A stretch of 64,000 nt of DNA from Candidatus Viadribacter manganicus (GCF_001679665.1 NZ_CP013244.1:1116001-1180000), one strand, 5' to 3'. Positions 35,080 through 44,640 are shown, counted from the first letter of the stretch. Numbers and translations are program-made. Notes: generated by a model not told the origin, from the letters alone.

Positions 35080-36357
35080 ATGACCGACACGCCCCCAGCG
35101 CCAGGCGCGATGACGCAAGCTGACATCGCAGAATGGCGCGGCGGCTGGCGCACGGTGCTTGGCGCCGGCATCGGCATGGGCTCGGGCGTTGCGCTCTACC
35201 TCTACGTGGCCAGCATTTTCATCGAGCCGATCTCGGCCGAGTTTGGATGGTCGCGCGGCGACCTCGCCCTGGGCGGCATGATCTCGTTCATGAGCGGCGC
35301 GGTGACATTGCCGCTGATCGGCCGCTACATCGACCGCATTGGCTTTCGCCCCGTCGCCATCGTCGGCTCAATTGGCTTGGCGAGCGTGTATACGCTGACG
35401 GCGCTGCAGCCGGGCCTCTACGCGGCCTATCTCGCATTAATGATTGCCGGGGGCATTTTCGGCGGCGGCGCCTCCTCTATCGCGTATACGCGGCCCGTGA
35501 TCGCGGCGTTCGCGGGCCAACGCGGCCTGGCGCTCGGCCTTGCGACGGCCGGCACTTCGATAGCGGCGATGATCGCGCCGCCGCTGCTGGCGTACATGAT
35601 CGGCGAATATGGCTGGCGCGTCGGCTTCTTCACGCTTGCCGGTTTGACTGGGATCATCGGCATGCCGCTGGCGCTGCTGCTGATCGGACGCGCGCGCGAG
35701 GCGCATGCATCGGCCTCCGACGAGATCGACACTCACGCGCCGCGTGTGGCGGACGTATCGTTCCGCGACGCCATTCGCACCCGGCGCTTCTGGCTGCTGA
35801 TCGCCGCGATCGCGTGCATCAACATTCCAGGCTCCGGCGTGCTCGGCCAATTGGCGCCGCTGGTGAGCGACACCGGCTTGAGCGATGGCGCAGTGGCGAT
35901 CGTGATGTCGATATACGCGGCTGGGCTGCTCATTGGCCGCTTGGTCACCGGCTTTGCGCTCGATCGTTTTCCCGCCCCTTGGGTGGGCGCGATCACGACT
36001 TTGGTGCCGGCGATCGGCATCGGCCTGCTGATGTGGCCGGCGCCCTCCTTCGCGCTCGCCGCGATCGCCGTTGCGATGATCGGCGCGCAACAAGGCGCGG
36101 AAACCGATCTTTTTGCGTATTTCATCAGCCGCAGCTTCGGCATCAAGAATTTCAGCTCGATCTATGGCGTCATCGCCATGGCGGGCGCGCTCTCGACGGC
36201 GGTCGCGCTCATCTCGTTCGGCAAAATCCATGACGCGACCGGCTCGTACGACATTGCGCTGACGATTGGCGCGGTGCTGTTCTGCCTTGGCGCTGTGGCG
36301 TTCGGCTTGATCGGGCGAAAGCCGACGAAAGCGGCTATGGCAGCGCCGGTCAGTTAG
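35080..36357 (+). CDS. Major facilitator superfamily transporter
   Basis: A 425-residue inner-membrane protein with about 12 hydrophobic helices. GRYIDRIGFRPVAIVGS matches the loop 2-3 motif of MFS proteins (D-R-x-G-[RF]-[RK]), and the second half has GRLVTGFALDRFP at the equivalent place. The N-terminal 25 residues are cytosolic. It resembles the oxalate/formate or monocarboxylate antiporter group. A second possible start is the Met at residue 11, which has a slightly better CAGG site. No operon partner. Confidence 0.85.
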   Translation: MTDTPPAPGAMTQADIAEWRGGWRTVLGAGIGMGSGVALYLYVASIFIEPISAEFGWSRGDLALGGMISFMSGAVTLPLIGRYIDRIGFRPVAIVGSIGLASVYTLTALQPGLYAAYLALMIAGGIFGGGASSIAYTRPVIAAFAGQRGLALGLATAGTSIAAMIAPPLLAYMIGEYGWRVGFFTLAGLTGIIGMPLALLLIGRAREAHASASDEIDTHAPRVADVSFRDAIRTRRFWLLIAAIACINIPGSGVLGQLAPLVSDTGLSDGAVAIVMSIYAAGLLIGRLVTGFALDRFPAPWVGAITTLVPAIGIGLLMWPAPSFALAAIAVAMIGAQQGAETDLFAYFISRSFGIKNFSSIYGVIAMAGALSTAVALISFGKIHDATGSYDIALTIGAVLFCLGAVAFGLIGRKPTKAAMAAPVS

Positions 36358-36564
36358 GGTTGCGCCCGCGGGCGCTGTTTATCGCGCCCCATATCGACCA
36401 GAAATTCCGCCATCGCCACAGCGCGCGTTGCAACGCGAAACCAGCGTTCGGCGCCATCGAGATCGCCGCGGCGAATGGCGCTCCTTTGTCTGCTCGGCAG
36501 CTTTCATCACATCGACCGCCCCCATTTTGCAGCACATCGAAGCGTTCGTCAGATTGTCATTTCC
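36358..36564. other. Intergenic region with a possible frameshifted small gene remnant
   Basis: 207 bases. At 36362-36375 lies the palindrome GCGCCCGCGGGCGC, maybe the end signal of the MFS gene. On the minus strand, GAVDVMKAAEQTKER in one frame and AIRRGDLDGAERWFRVATRA followed by VAMAEFLVDMGRD in the next read like one helical protein split by a frameshift. The evidence is only this reading, so confidence is low. Confidence 0.3.
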
Positions 36565-37851
36565 CTAGCCTCCCTCCATCCCCTCTTCCACCTCTCGCTC
36601 AACCCTGAGCGCCGTCAGCTGATTGCGCTGTCGGCGCAGCACTTGAAAACGATAGCCGTGGAAGGCGAAGCGTTGGCCGGGTTCAGGGATGGCTTGGGCT
36701 TCGTGGATGACGAGACCGGCGATGGTGACGGCTTCTTCGTCGGGCAGATCCCAGTTCATAGCGCGGTTCAAATCGCGGATCGGCACTGAGCCATCGACAT
36801 TGACACTGCCATCGGGCTGCTGGCGCACGCCTTGAACGGCGATGTCGTGCTCGTCTTTGATGTCGCCGACGATCTCTTCCAAGATGTCTTCGAGCGTCAC
36901 GAGGCCCATCAGCGCGCCGTATTCATCGACGACGATGGCGAAATGCTCGCGGCGGCGCAGGAATTCGGCGAGCTGATCTTCGGCGCTGGTTTGCATCGGC
37001 GTGAACCAGGCGTCGCGCTTGACTTCATGCACATCGAAGCCATCACGGCCGTGCTCGGATATGGCGCGCAGGAGATCGCGCGCGTGCAGGATGCCCACGA
37101 TGTTGTCCGGCTCGTCCTTATAGAGCGGCATGCGCGTGTGCGGGCTCGACATGGCCTGGGCGATGATTTCGCGCGGCGGCAGATCGATATCGAGCGAGCG
37201 GATGGCTTTGCGGTGGATCATCACGTCGGCGATGGTGAGCTCTGAAAGGTCGAGCGCGCCGATGAGGCGGTGACGGGTCTCGGCTTCAACGCCGCCCTCT
37301 TCCGCGTGCAGCTCAACCGCGCCGGCGATCTCAGCGCGGGCGGCGGAGAGCACGTCGATGTTTTCATCGACGCGCACGCCGATGAGCTTAAGCCCCGTGT
37401 TCACGATCCATTGCACGGCGGCGACGATCGGCGCGAGGAAGCGCACCATCCATTGCACCGGCAGCGCCACGACGCGGGCGATGTTGTCGGCGGAGGTGAT
37501 GGCGAGCGTCTTGGGGCCTACCTCGCCGAAGATGAGCAGCAGCGGCGTCAGCACCACGGTGGTGATCAGCGGAGCGAGATTGCCGTAGAGCGTGCCGAAA
37601 ATACTGGAACTGATGGCGGAGGCCGCAACCTGCACCAGGTTCGCACCGAGCAGCACGGCGCCGATCATGCGCTCGCGGTTTTCGTTGAGCTTATTGACGC
37701 GGGCGGCTTGGCGATCGCCTTCGCGCTCTAGCGTCGTCATGCGCGCGCGGCTGGCGCCGGTGAGCGCGGTTTCGGCGGCGGAGAAGAACGCGTTGAGCGC
37801 GATGAGCGCGGCAATCACGAGCGCCGCGATCAGAAGTGAGGTGGTCATCAT
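36565..37851 (-). CDS. CNNM/CBS-pair protein (CorC/HlyC-like)
   Basis: A 428-residue membrane protein. The DUF21 (CNNM) domain has the ALNAFFSAAETALTGASRARM motif, read here in parts FFSAAETALTGA, and three or four membrane helices. Two CBS domains follow (about 195-325, PLYKDEPDNIVGILHARDLL; FAIVVDEYGALMGLVTLEDI). The C-terminal CorC_HlyC domain ends the chain. Homologues take part in Mg2+ or Co2+ efflux; the 'hemolysin' label is historical. Its ATG overlaps the aroB stop by four bases (ATGA), so it is coupled to the aro genes. Confidence 0.92.
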   Translation of the reverse strand: MMTTSLLIAALVIAALIALNAFFSAAETALTGASRARMTTLEREGDRQAARVNKLNENRERMIGAVLLGANLVQVAASAISSSIFGTLYGNLAPLITTVVLTPLLLIFGEVGPKTLAITSADNIARVVALPVQWMVRFLAPIVAAVQWIVNTGLKLIGVRVDENIDVLSAARAEIAGAVELHAEEGGVEAETRHRLIGALDLSELTIADVMIHRKAIRSLDIDLPPREIIAQAMSSPHTRMPLYKDEPDNIVGILHARDLLRAISEHGRDGFDVHEVKRDAWFTPMQTSAEDQLAEFLRRREHFAIVVDEYGALMGLVTLEDILEEIVGDIKDEHDIAVQGVRQQPDGSVNVDGSVPIRDLNRAMNWDLPDEEAVTIAGLVIHEAQAIPEPGQRFAFHGYRFQVLRRQRNQLTALRVEREVEEGMEGG

Positions 37852-38951
37852 TGTGTTTCTTGTTGGAGCAATTCGAGGACGACGTCGGCGGGCGCGTCGC
37901 GGTCGATGAAGGCGCGGCCGACGCCGCGGGCGAGAATGAGGGTGAGAAGCCCGGCTTCGTTTTTCTTGTCGGCGGCCATCAACGCAGTGAGCTTATGGGC
38001 ATCGTACGGCGCGCCGGGGAGTTCGCGAAGATCGGTGATGAAGCCAGCGCGTTCAAGGTGGGCTTTGACGCGCACGGCGTCAGCGGCGCTGCAATGGCCG
38101 AGTTGAGCGCTGAGCTGGAAGGCGAGGTTTGCGCCGGCGGCGACGGCTTCGCCGTGCAGCAATGCGCCGTCGTAGGCGGCGTGCGCTTCGAGCGCGTGCG
38201 CGAAGGTATGGCCGAGATTGAGCAGCGCGCGCACGCCCTGCTCGGTCTCGTCGGATTCGACGATGCGAGCTTTGAAGGCGATGGCGGTGGCGATGGCGTG
38301 TTGTAGCGCGTCAGGCTTGCCGGCGAGGAGATCGGCGAGGTGCGCATCGCACCAGTCGAAGAAGGCGGCGTCGCCGATCAGAGCGGCTTTGACGATCTCG
38401 GCGTAACCGGCGCGCAGCTGGCGATCATCGAGCGTTGTCAGCACGTCGAGATCGGCAATGACGAGCTTGGGCTGATGGATAAGGCCGACGAGGTTCTTGC
38501 CTTCGGGCGTATCGATCGCGGTTTTGCCGCCGACGCTGGAATCGACTTGCGCGAGCAACGTCGTCGGGATTTGCACGAAATCGACGCCGCGTTTGACGAG
38601 GCCCGCGGCAAGGCCGGAAAGATCGCCGATCACGCCGCCGCCAAAAGCAATGACGATATCCTTGCGGCTGACACCGGCTTGCAAGAGATGGCGCGTCACC
38701 ATTTCAAGGCCGGTGAAGCTCTTGGCGCTTTCACCGGGCGGGAGCGTAATGGTCCAGTTCTTGAGGCCGGCGCTATCGAGCGAAGCGGCAAGCGCCGGGC
38801 GATGCAGGCGCGCGACGGTTTCGTCGGCGATGATGAAGACGCGGTTCGACGGCGCGTAGGGCGCAATGAGTTCGCCGGCGCGCGAAAGCAAATTGGCGCC
38901 GGTGAGCACATCATAACTGCGCTCGCCAAGTTTAACGTGGATGGTGTTCAT
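37848..38951 (-). CDS. aroB: 3-dehydroquinate synthase
   Basis: A 367-residue cytoplasmic enzyme, second step of the shikimate pathway, using NAD+ and a divalent metal. Motifs: FAFGGGVIGDLSGL-type stretch seen as AFGGGVIGDLSGLAAG, the metal-binding LLNLGHTFAHALEA with two His, and LLHGEAVAAG. The ORF is open to 39176, but those extra residues are out of family; the ATG at 38951 overlaps the aroK stop (ATGA) and fits the normal length. Part of the aroK-aroB-CNNM operon. Confidence 0.95.
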   Translation of the reverse strand: MNTIHVKLGERSYDVLTGANLLSRAGELIAPYAPSNRVFIIADETVARLHRPALAASLDSAGLKNWTITLPPGESAKSFTGLEMVTRHLLQAGVSRKDIVIAFGGGVIGDLSGLAAGLVKRGVDFVQIPTTLLAQVDSSVGGKTAIDTPEGKNLVGLIHQPKLVIADLDVLTTLDDRQLRAGYAEIVKAALIGDAAFFDWCDAHLADLLAGKPDALQHAIATAIAFKARIVESDETEQGVRALLNLGHTFAHALEAHAAYDGALLHGEAVAAGANLAFQLSAQLGHCSAADAVRVKAHLERAGFITDLRELPGAPYDAHKLTALMAADKKNEAGLLTLILARGVGRAFIDRDAPADVVLELLQQETQ

Positions 38952-39553
38952 GGAGTCTTTGCTGGATGCGCACGCAGCGCGTTGAGGATCGTGACGACGG
39001 CGCTGTTGTGAGGGCCGGTTCCGGTTTCGATGACGAGGTCGGCTTCGGCGTAGATCGGATAGCGTTCGTCCATCAGCCGCTTCATCACGGCGCGCGGATC
39101 GTCTTCTTTCAGAAGCGGCCGATGATCGCGCTTGGCTACCCGCTTCATCAACACATCTAGCGGCGCCTTCAGCCAAATCGAGATGGCGCGCTGCTTCATC
39201 AGCGCGCGGGTGCGCGGATCGATGAAGGCGCCGCCGCCGGTGGCGAGCACGTGGATGTCGCCATCGAGCAGGCGGCCGATGACCTGGCGCTCGCCGCGGC
39301 GGAACTCACACTCGCCGCGCTCGGCGAAGATGTCCTCGATGGATCGGCCCGCAGCCGCAACGATCGCTTCGTCGGCGTCCACGAACGGCAGGGCCAGCGC
39401 GTGCGCCAAGCGGCGGCCGATCGTGGTCTTGCCCGCGCCCATAAGGCCAACCAGCGCTACCGTACGCGCGGGCGCGATGCCCTCGGCCAACCGGCGCAGT
39501 TCGGCAGCGGCGTCCGCGCGCTCACCGACATCACTGCTTTCCGGGCGGGTCAC
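38948..39553 (-). CDS. aroK: Shikimate kinase
   Basis: A 201-residue kinase that phosphorylates shikimate. Walker A is in GLMGAGKTTIGRRLA; the shikimate-binding D in FVDADEAI, R in ECEFRRGE, the GGG of ATGGGAF and the lid region KRDHRPLL are all present. An N-terminal extension of about 30 residues before the core is normal in alphaproteobacteria. First gene of the aroK-aroB-CNNM operon. Confidence 0.95.
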   Translation of the reverse strand: MTRPESSDVGERADAAAELRRLAEGIAPARTVALVGLMGAGKTTIGRRLAHALALPFVDADEAIVAAAGRSIEDIFAERGECEFRRGERQVIGRLLDGDIHVLATGGGAFIDPRTRALMKQRAISIWLKAPLDVLMKRVAKRDHRPLLKEDDPRAVMKRLMDERYPIYAEADLVIETGTGPHNSAVVTILNALRAHPAKTP

Positions 39554-39661
39554 GAATCACCTCAAAAGGTCCGAACAAGGTTAAGCGCGGACCGGGCTAG
39601 AACTTCGCCACATTTTGGGGGCAATCTCGTCCGCTCGCAACGGCAGGGGCCAAACGAGGCG

Positions 39662-39850
39662 ATGTACAGACGCAGACGCAGGCGATCTTCGTTCGGCCGG
39701 CGAGCGCCGCCATGGATCGGCTATGCCGTCATTGGCGTGTGCGCAGCCACGTTTATCGGGCTGTTCGTGTTCTTGATTGGACAATCGGACACGCTTGCCC
39801 CCGCTCCCCAAGAAATTCGTGTCGAAGTGCAGGACGCCTTCAAGGAATGA
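39662..39850 (+). CDS. Small single-span membrane protein
   Basis: A 62-residue protein: an Arg-rich cytosolic N-terminus (MYRRRRRRSSFGRR), one membrane helix (about 18-40) and a short outer tail. GAGG lies before the ATG. Its TGA overlaps the ATG of the next gene (ATGA), so the pair should be made together. A longer frame upstream overlaps aroK on the other strand and is rejected. Function unknown. Confidence 0.65.
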   Translation: MYRRRRRRSSFGRRAPPWIGYAVIGVCAATFIGLFVFLIGQSDTLAPAPQEIRVEVQDAFKE

Positions 39851-41463
39851 CGAACATGGTTACTCGCTCTCTCGCGCTCAGCCTCGCCGCTGGCGTGCTG
39901 CTTCCGGTGTGCGCTTACGCTCAGACGCAGGAACCGGCGCCGATGGAGGTGCAACAGATCAGCGAGCTCAATGCGTGGACCGTCGGTGCGCTCTCGCGTG
40001 CGAACGGCGCGCTGGCAAGCGACATTTGGAGCCGCTCCGATCCGGCGTTCCTGGCGCAAGCGTTCGATCGCTTGCCGGCCAGCTATGATTCACCGGCGAC
40101 GTTGGCGTTGGCGCGGCGCGTTCTGCTCTCCGGCGCCGAAGCGCCGCGCGGCGATGCAGATGCGGCTGCGCGCAGACGTTTCGAAGCGCTCGGCAAGATG
40201 GGCGCAGCGGACGAACTCGCAGTGATGGCCGCCGGCGCAGGCAGCGCCGCGACCGATGTCGCGATCGCGCAATATGCGGCGCAAGCTGAACTCGCGCGCA
40301 ACCAACGCGCTCAAGCGTGCAATCGTGGACGCAATGCGAATGTCGGCGAGCAAGCGCCGCCGTTCCTGTTGCGCTTGCGCGCTTATTGCGCGGCGGTGAC
40401 GGGTGATCGGGCGGCGGCGGACTTGGCGCTTGAACTGGCGCGTGCGCAAAACGCAGCCGATGCCTGGTATTCCGGCGCGGTGGCTGCGGCAGGCGGCGCG
40501 CCGGGCGCGCGCCCACCGGCGGCGCGTTATGATAACTCGCTGGCAGTGCAGCTTTCGATCGCGGGGCAATTGCGCCCAGGTCCGAACCCGCTCGCAAATT
40601 CATCGACGCTGGCGCTGGTGGCGCTGGCGCGCAACGAACAAGCGCCGCAGCCGCAGCGCGCGCAGGCGGCGGCCCTCGCCTTCCGGCGCGGCGTGATCGG
40701 CGGACCGGAAGCGCGCACGATCCTCGCCGCCACGCCGGCCGAGATCACCTCCGCCCTACCGCCGATCGCGACGGCTTTGCGCCAAGTCACGGCCTCACCT
40801 GGATCAATCGAAGCTGCGACCGCGATCGCAAGCGTTCTGCGCTCCGCGACAGCTTATGCCGATTTCGCGGCGGCGGCGCGCTTCTTCAAAAGCGACATCG
40901 CAGCGCTGCAAAGCGCGCCCGATGGCGCATCCGCCTTGTTGTTCGCGCGCGCCGCTTTAGCGGCGGGTGATGTGCAATTGGGTCAACGCCTGGTCGCGAG
41001 CGCGCGCCAGGCGGGCGCGGACGAAGCCGCACTGGCGCCGCTCGATGCCGCTTTGGTAGCATTCACCGGCGCCGGCAACGCTCAAGGTTCGATGGCGGTG
41101 CAACGCCGCATCGATCGCGCCACAGCTCAGCAGGCGCGCGCAGCAGCGCGTGACGTCGCGATCCTCGCAGCGCTCGGCGCGCCGCTCGATGGCAGCACGC
41201 AAGCATTCTTGTTTGCCAACGCCCCACAAGGCGGCGCGCGCGCCGATAGCGGCGCGCTGCTGGCGCTCGCATCGGCGGTCGAGCGCGGCGCTGTGGGCGA
41301 AGGCGCGTTGCTTACGGTGATTGCTGCAGGCGAAGGTGGGCCAGCGCGGCTCGACGCTGAATCGGTCGAGCGGATTATCCGCGCTCTACGCGGATTGCGC
41401 CTGGAAGAAGACGCCCGCCGCTTCGCGGCTGAAGCGATCCTCGCAGGCGCGCCGGCTTCATAA
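39847..41463 (+). CDS. Exported alanine-rich helical protein of unknown function
   Basis: A 538-residue protein with a signal peptide (SLALSLAAGVLLPVCAYAQ). The rest is dominated by Ala/Arg-rich amphipathic helices without motifs, like a TPR/Sel1-type solenoid, but no canonical repeats can be aligned. Two Cys (in QACNRG and AYCAAV) may form a disulfide. The start at 39847 was chosen because it overlaps the stop of the small membrane protein gene; a Met at residue 4 is another option. Both genes probably serve one envelope function. Confidence 0.75.
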   Translation: MTNMVTRSLALSLAAGVLLPVCAYAQTQEPAPMEVQQISELNAWTVGALSRANGALASDIWSRSDPAFLAQAFDRLPASYDSPATLALARRVLLSGAEAPRGDADAAARRRFEALGKMGAADELAVMAAGAGSAATDVAIAQYAAQAELARNQRAQACNRGRNANVGEQAPPFLLRLRAYCAAVTGDRAAADLALELARAQNAADAWYSGAVAAAGGAPGARPPAARYDNSLAVQLSIAGQLRPGPNPLANSSTLALVALARNEQAPQPQRAQAAALAFRRGVIGGPEARTILAATPAEITSALPPIATALRQVTASPGSIEAATAIASVLRSATAYADFAAAARFFKSDIAALQSAPDGASALLFARAALAAGDVQLGQRLVASARQAGADEAALAPLDAALVAFTGAGNAQGSMAVQRRIDRATAQQARAAARDVAILAALGAPLDGSTQAFLFANAPQGGARADSGALLALASAVERGAVGEGALLTVIAAGEGGPARLDAESVERIIRALRGLRLEEDARRFAAEAILAGAPAS

Positions 41464-41468
41464 GCCGG

Positions 41469-42269
41469 TTATTGCGGCGCAATCTCGCAGACGTAACCAT
41501 CGATCCCGCGCTGGCGGGTGAAGACTTCACCGTTGATCCGCGCTTCGGTGACCTGATCGATACCGTAGCTCAGCACCAAGCCGGTCGCTGCATCATGCAC
41601 GACCCGATACTGACTGAGCGCATCGATTGAGAGCGTGCGGCCGCCAATATCGCCTTCACCCGCCAGGCGCAGCGTGCCTTCGAACAAATAGGCGCGACGG
41701 CCATCTTGCTGGATTTCGCCGCGGAACGGCATTTCGATCGATCCGCTCACCGGAAACGGCAGACCAAGCGCCGCCATCATTTGGCTAATCAGCGTCTGGC
41801 GGATGTCTTGCGGATAATAGTCATCGCCGAGCGCAAACGAGCGGCCGACGATCAAACGTTCCGGGATTTCAGACGCGAGCGAATGGGCCAAAGCCGGCAA
41901 ATCCACCGGCGTAGGTGACCCCGCAATTTGCGCCGCTAGCGCGGCGCCTGAAATCACGGCGTTGCTGATTACGCCGTTGGGAGCAACGTCAACATTGAGC
42001 TTGATGTCGCCAAGGTCAGTGATGGCGCCTTGTTCGAACGCGTAACCCGCTCCCGCGGCGGTTGCGAAAAACGTACGGATGCTGCGCTGAACTTGGGGCT
42101 CGTTAAGGCGACTTCTGCCCGATGCATCAAACAGGACGGTTTGCGAAGATTCCGCCCGGCAAGCCCGCTGCATAGTCGTGGAAAGCACCGGCGAGACACG
42201 ATCATCCGCAAATGCCGCCGACGGCGCTAAAACCAAAGCAACGAAGGCGCCCGCCAGCACAAACCGCAT
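41469..42269 (-). CDS. Exported protein of unknown function
   Basis: A 266-residue periplasmic protein. Signal peptide ends at SAAFADD. The body is beta-rich: GDIKLNVDVAPNGVISNAVI, SGSIEMPFRGEIQQDGRRAY and a C-terminal RQRGIDGYVCEI. The ATG at 42269 has AGGGGAGAG and begins the signal peptide, so the extra 16 residues of the longer frame are rejected. Two Cys, one near residue 37 and one in YVCEI, may pair. No family recognised. Convergent with the previous gene, only five bases between stops. Confidence 0.75.
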   Translation of the reverse strand: MRFVLAGAFVALVLAPSAAFADDRVSPVLSTTMQRACRAESSQTVLFDASGRSRLNEPQVQRSIRTFFATAAGAGYAFEQGAITDLGDIKLNVDVAPNGVISNAVISGAALAAQIAGSPTPVDLPALAHSLASEIPERLIVGRSFALGDDYYPQDIRQTLISQMMAALGLPFPVSGSIEMPFRGEIQQDGRRAYLFEGTLRLAGEGDIGGRTLSIDALSQYRVVHDAATGLVLSYGIDQVTEARINGEVFTRQRGIDGYVCEIAPQ

Positions 42270-42367
42270 GATCTCTCCCCTTCGCGCGGAAGGGTAGCCG
42301 CTGGCGCCAGGCTCCACAACGCAGGAGATGCGTGCAACTGATCACAAGCCAAGGCACGATAGAGGCA

Positions 42368-43276
42368 ATGTCCGACTCAGCGCTCTTCGAGTCATTTCTG
42401 GAAATGCTCTCCGCTGAGCGCGGAGCGCGGGCCAATACGTTGGATGCGTACGCGCGAGATCTGGAAGATGCACGCGAGCACATAAAGGACGGCGTAGCCA
42501 ATGCGAGCGCTGAGGTGGTTGAGGCGTACGTTGCGGGGCTGGGCAAACGTGGGCTTTCACCCGCGACGGCCCGGCGGCGAATTTCAGCGCTGCGCCAATT
42601 TTATCGCTTCCTGCTGCAAGACAATGTGCGCGGCGATGATCCGACATCACGGCTAGATGCACCCAAGCGCGGAAGGTCATTGCCGAAGACGTTATCGCTC
42701 GAGGAGGTCGAAGCTCTCATCGGGGCGGCCGAGACTGTCCGCGACCGCGCGCTGATTGAGCTTCTCTACGGCGCAGGGCTGCGCGTGAGCGAACTCGTAT
42801 CGCTGCCCATGCGTGCAGCGCCGCGGCCGGGCCAAGATCACATGATCATCGAAGGCAAAGGCGGCAAGGAAAGACTGGTGGCGCTGGGTGGGCCCGCGCT
42901 TGCGGCTTTGGCGGATCATGTCGCAACGCGAGAAGCTGCGCTGCCGAAGCTCGAGGCGCAGCGCGAGAAGGCGCAGCGTTGGCTGTTTCCTTCAATGAGC
43001 GCAGCAGATGGCAAGCTCACACGGCGGCGCGTCGCACAAATTCTGGAGACGGCGGCGGCGAAAGCCGGCATCGATCCCTCGCGCGTCTCACCGCACGTCT
43101 TGCGCCATGCATTCGCAACCCATCTTGTTGAAGGCGGCGCCGATTTGCGGACGGTGCAGACCCTCCTGGGGCACGCCGACATTGCGACCACCCAAATCTA
43201 CACCCATGTCGCCGAAGGCCGGTTGAAAACGCTGGTCGAGACCATGCACCCTTTGGCAAAGAAGCCGAAAGGTTGA
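42368..43276 (+). CDS. xerD: Tyrosine recombinase XerD
   Basis: A 302-residue site-specific recombinase that, with XerC and FtsK, resolves chromosome dimers at dif. The N-terminal SAM-like domain (EMLSAERGARANTLDAYARD) is standard. The catalytic residues are Arg in YGAGLRVSELVSL, Lys in IEGKGGKERLV, H-x-x-R in SPHVLRHAFATH, His in LLGHADIATTQ and Tyr in IYTHVAEG. ATG 42368 has AGAGGC; a longer start at 42332 is less likely. A stand-alone core-gene context supports XerD rather than an integrase. Confidence 0.94.
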   Translation: MSDSALFESFLEMLSAERGARANTLDAYARDLEDAREHIKDGVANASAEVVEAYVAGLGKRGLSPATARRRISALRQFYRFLLQDNVRGDDPTSRLDAPKRGRSLPKTLSLEEVEALIGAAETVRDRALIELLYGAGLRVSELVSLPMRAAPRPGQDHMIIEGKGGKERLVALGGPALAALADHVATREAALPKLEAQREKAQRWLFPSMSAADGKLTRRRVAQILETAAAKAGIDPSRVSPHVLRHAFATHLVEGGADLRTVQTLLGHADIATTQIYTHVAEGRLKTLVETMHPLAKKPKG

Positions 43277-43292
43277 GCACAGTGAGTATCCG

Positions 43293-43667
43293 ATGAGCAC
43301 AACACCCTCCCCACAATTAGAGCCGGGGCGCACGTCGGCGTTCGTGGTTTACGTGCTGTTTTTGCTGAGCATACCCAGCGCGGCGATCTTTGCTCTGTTC
43401 GGAATCATCCTGGCGCTGGCGGCGCGCGATGGGGCCGGCCCGCTGGCGCGATCGCACTTGGACAATCAGATCCGGATTTGGTTCATCGCCTTCTGGTGGA
43501 CCATCGGATTGGCGGTTCTGGCCATTATTGGCTGGCTGACTTTGGTTATCCTGGTGGGGGCGGTGCTGCTCTGGATCGCGGGCCTGGGGAGCTTGATTCT
43601 GTTCCTCTGGTTCACGGTGAAGAGCCTTTTGGGGCTCCTGGCCCTGATGGATAACCGCCCGAGGTGA
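43293..43667 (+). CDS. Small DUF4870-like membrane protein
   Basis: A 124-residue protein with three or four hydrophobic helices. The pattern GPLARSHLDNQIRIWFIAFW, with a helix break at SHLDNQ, is typical of DUF4870 proteins. It lies 16 bases after xerD and is possibly co-transcribed. Function unknown. Confidence 0.8.
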   Translation: MSTTPSPQLEPGRTSAFVVYVLFLLSIPSAAIFALFGIILALAARDGAGPLARSHLDNQIRIWFIAFWWTIGLAVLAIIGWLTLVILVGAVLLWIAGLGSLILFLWFTVKSLLGLLALMDNRPR

Positions 43668-43770
43668 CGTTCACAGGCGTGTTACAGGCTTGAAAGTGCG
43701 CGCGCCGTAGTGTGTTTTACAAATGAGGGATCAGCGGGAAGTTCCCGCCGAGCAGGCGAGTAAGAGGCAT

Positions 43771-44640
43771 ATGAAGAGACATGTTTTGGCGGCTCTGCTG
43801 TTTGCGGCGGCTGCGACACCCGCGGCTGCGTACACCTCGTATGTGAAGCCGGAAGAGTTCTGGGTGACGGAAGCGTCGGTTGAGGTTGAAGGCTCCTACG
43901 CTACGCAATTCTTCACGCCGTCTATCGCCCTGGGTGACAGTCTGACTGTGCTGAACCCGGAAGGTGAGCGCGTTTCGGCCGACCGCATCGCGGTGACGCC
44001 AAACGGCACGACCGAGCTGCAGGCCGAGCTGGCGCGCGGGGGCACCTATCGCATCAGCACCGGCGAAGTGACCGGCCAAGTCGCGAACCTCGTCGGCGAG
44101 AACGGCCAATGGCGCGTGCTCGGCGCTGGTGAAACGCCGGCTGCAGACGCGCAAACGACGACACTGCAAACGGTTACGGTCGCCGACACGTACGTGACGC
44201 GCGGCACCGCGAACCGCACTGCCGTCGATGAAACGATCGGCCGCCTTGCGATCCACCCAGTGACCCACCCGAACCAAGTGCTCGCCAGCGATGGCTTCCA
44301 AGTGCAACTTCTGTTCGACGGCCAACCGATGGCGAACAGCGCCGTTGTGATCTACGCCGCAGGCGATGCGGAAACGAAGCTTGACCGCTACGTCGTCACC
44401 GACGCGGCCGGCAACGCAACGTTCACGTTCGACGCGCCGGGCCAATACATCATCGCAGCGCGTCACCGCGCCGACATGCCGGCGGGTTCAGCGGCGGCCG
44501 TGGGCAGCTACACCACGACGCTGACGTTCGAAGCGCTGTCGCAGCTTTATGCCGAAACGGAAATCCGCTCGCCGCAAGCCGAGCCGGAACGCCGTTCGCG
44601 CACGTCGGCGCGCCGCCGCGTTGGCCGCCAAGACCGCTAA
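43771..44640 (+). CDS. Exported DUF4198-type protein
   Basis: A 289-residue periplasmic protein, 48 bases shorter at the 5' side than the full open frame. Signal peptide ends at TPAAAYT. The start HxxW-like motif of DUF4198 is seen as YVKPEEFWVTEASVEVEGSY. Two beta domains follow, the second like a carboxypeptidase-regulatory domain (VVTDAAGNATFTFDAPGQY). The C-terminus is Arg-rich. ATG 43771 has AAGAGG upstream. In other bacteria DUF4198 proteins are near nickel/cobalt transporters; no such gene is here. Confidence 0.78.
   Translation: MKRHVLAALLFAAAATPAAAYTSYVKPEEFWVTEASVEVEGSYATQFFTPSIALGDSLTVLNPEGERVSADRIAVTPNGTTELQAELARGGTYRISTGEVTGQVANLVGENGQWRVLGAGETPAADAQTTTLQTVTVADTYVTRGTANRTAVDETIGRLAIHPVTHPNQVLASDGFQVQLLFDGQPMANSAVVIYAAGDAETKLDRYVVTDAAGNATFTFDAPGQYIIAARHRADMPAGSAAAVGSYTTTLTFEALSQLYAETEIRSPQAEPERRSRTSARRRVGRQDR

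Noticed and set aside
37836-38306. Plus-strand frames opposite aroB
   Set aside because: aroB is clear on the minus strand with all motifs and family length.
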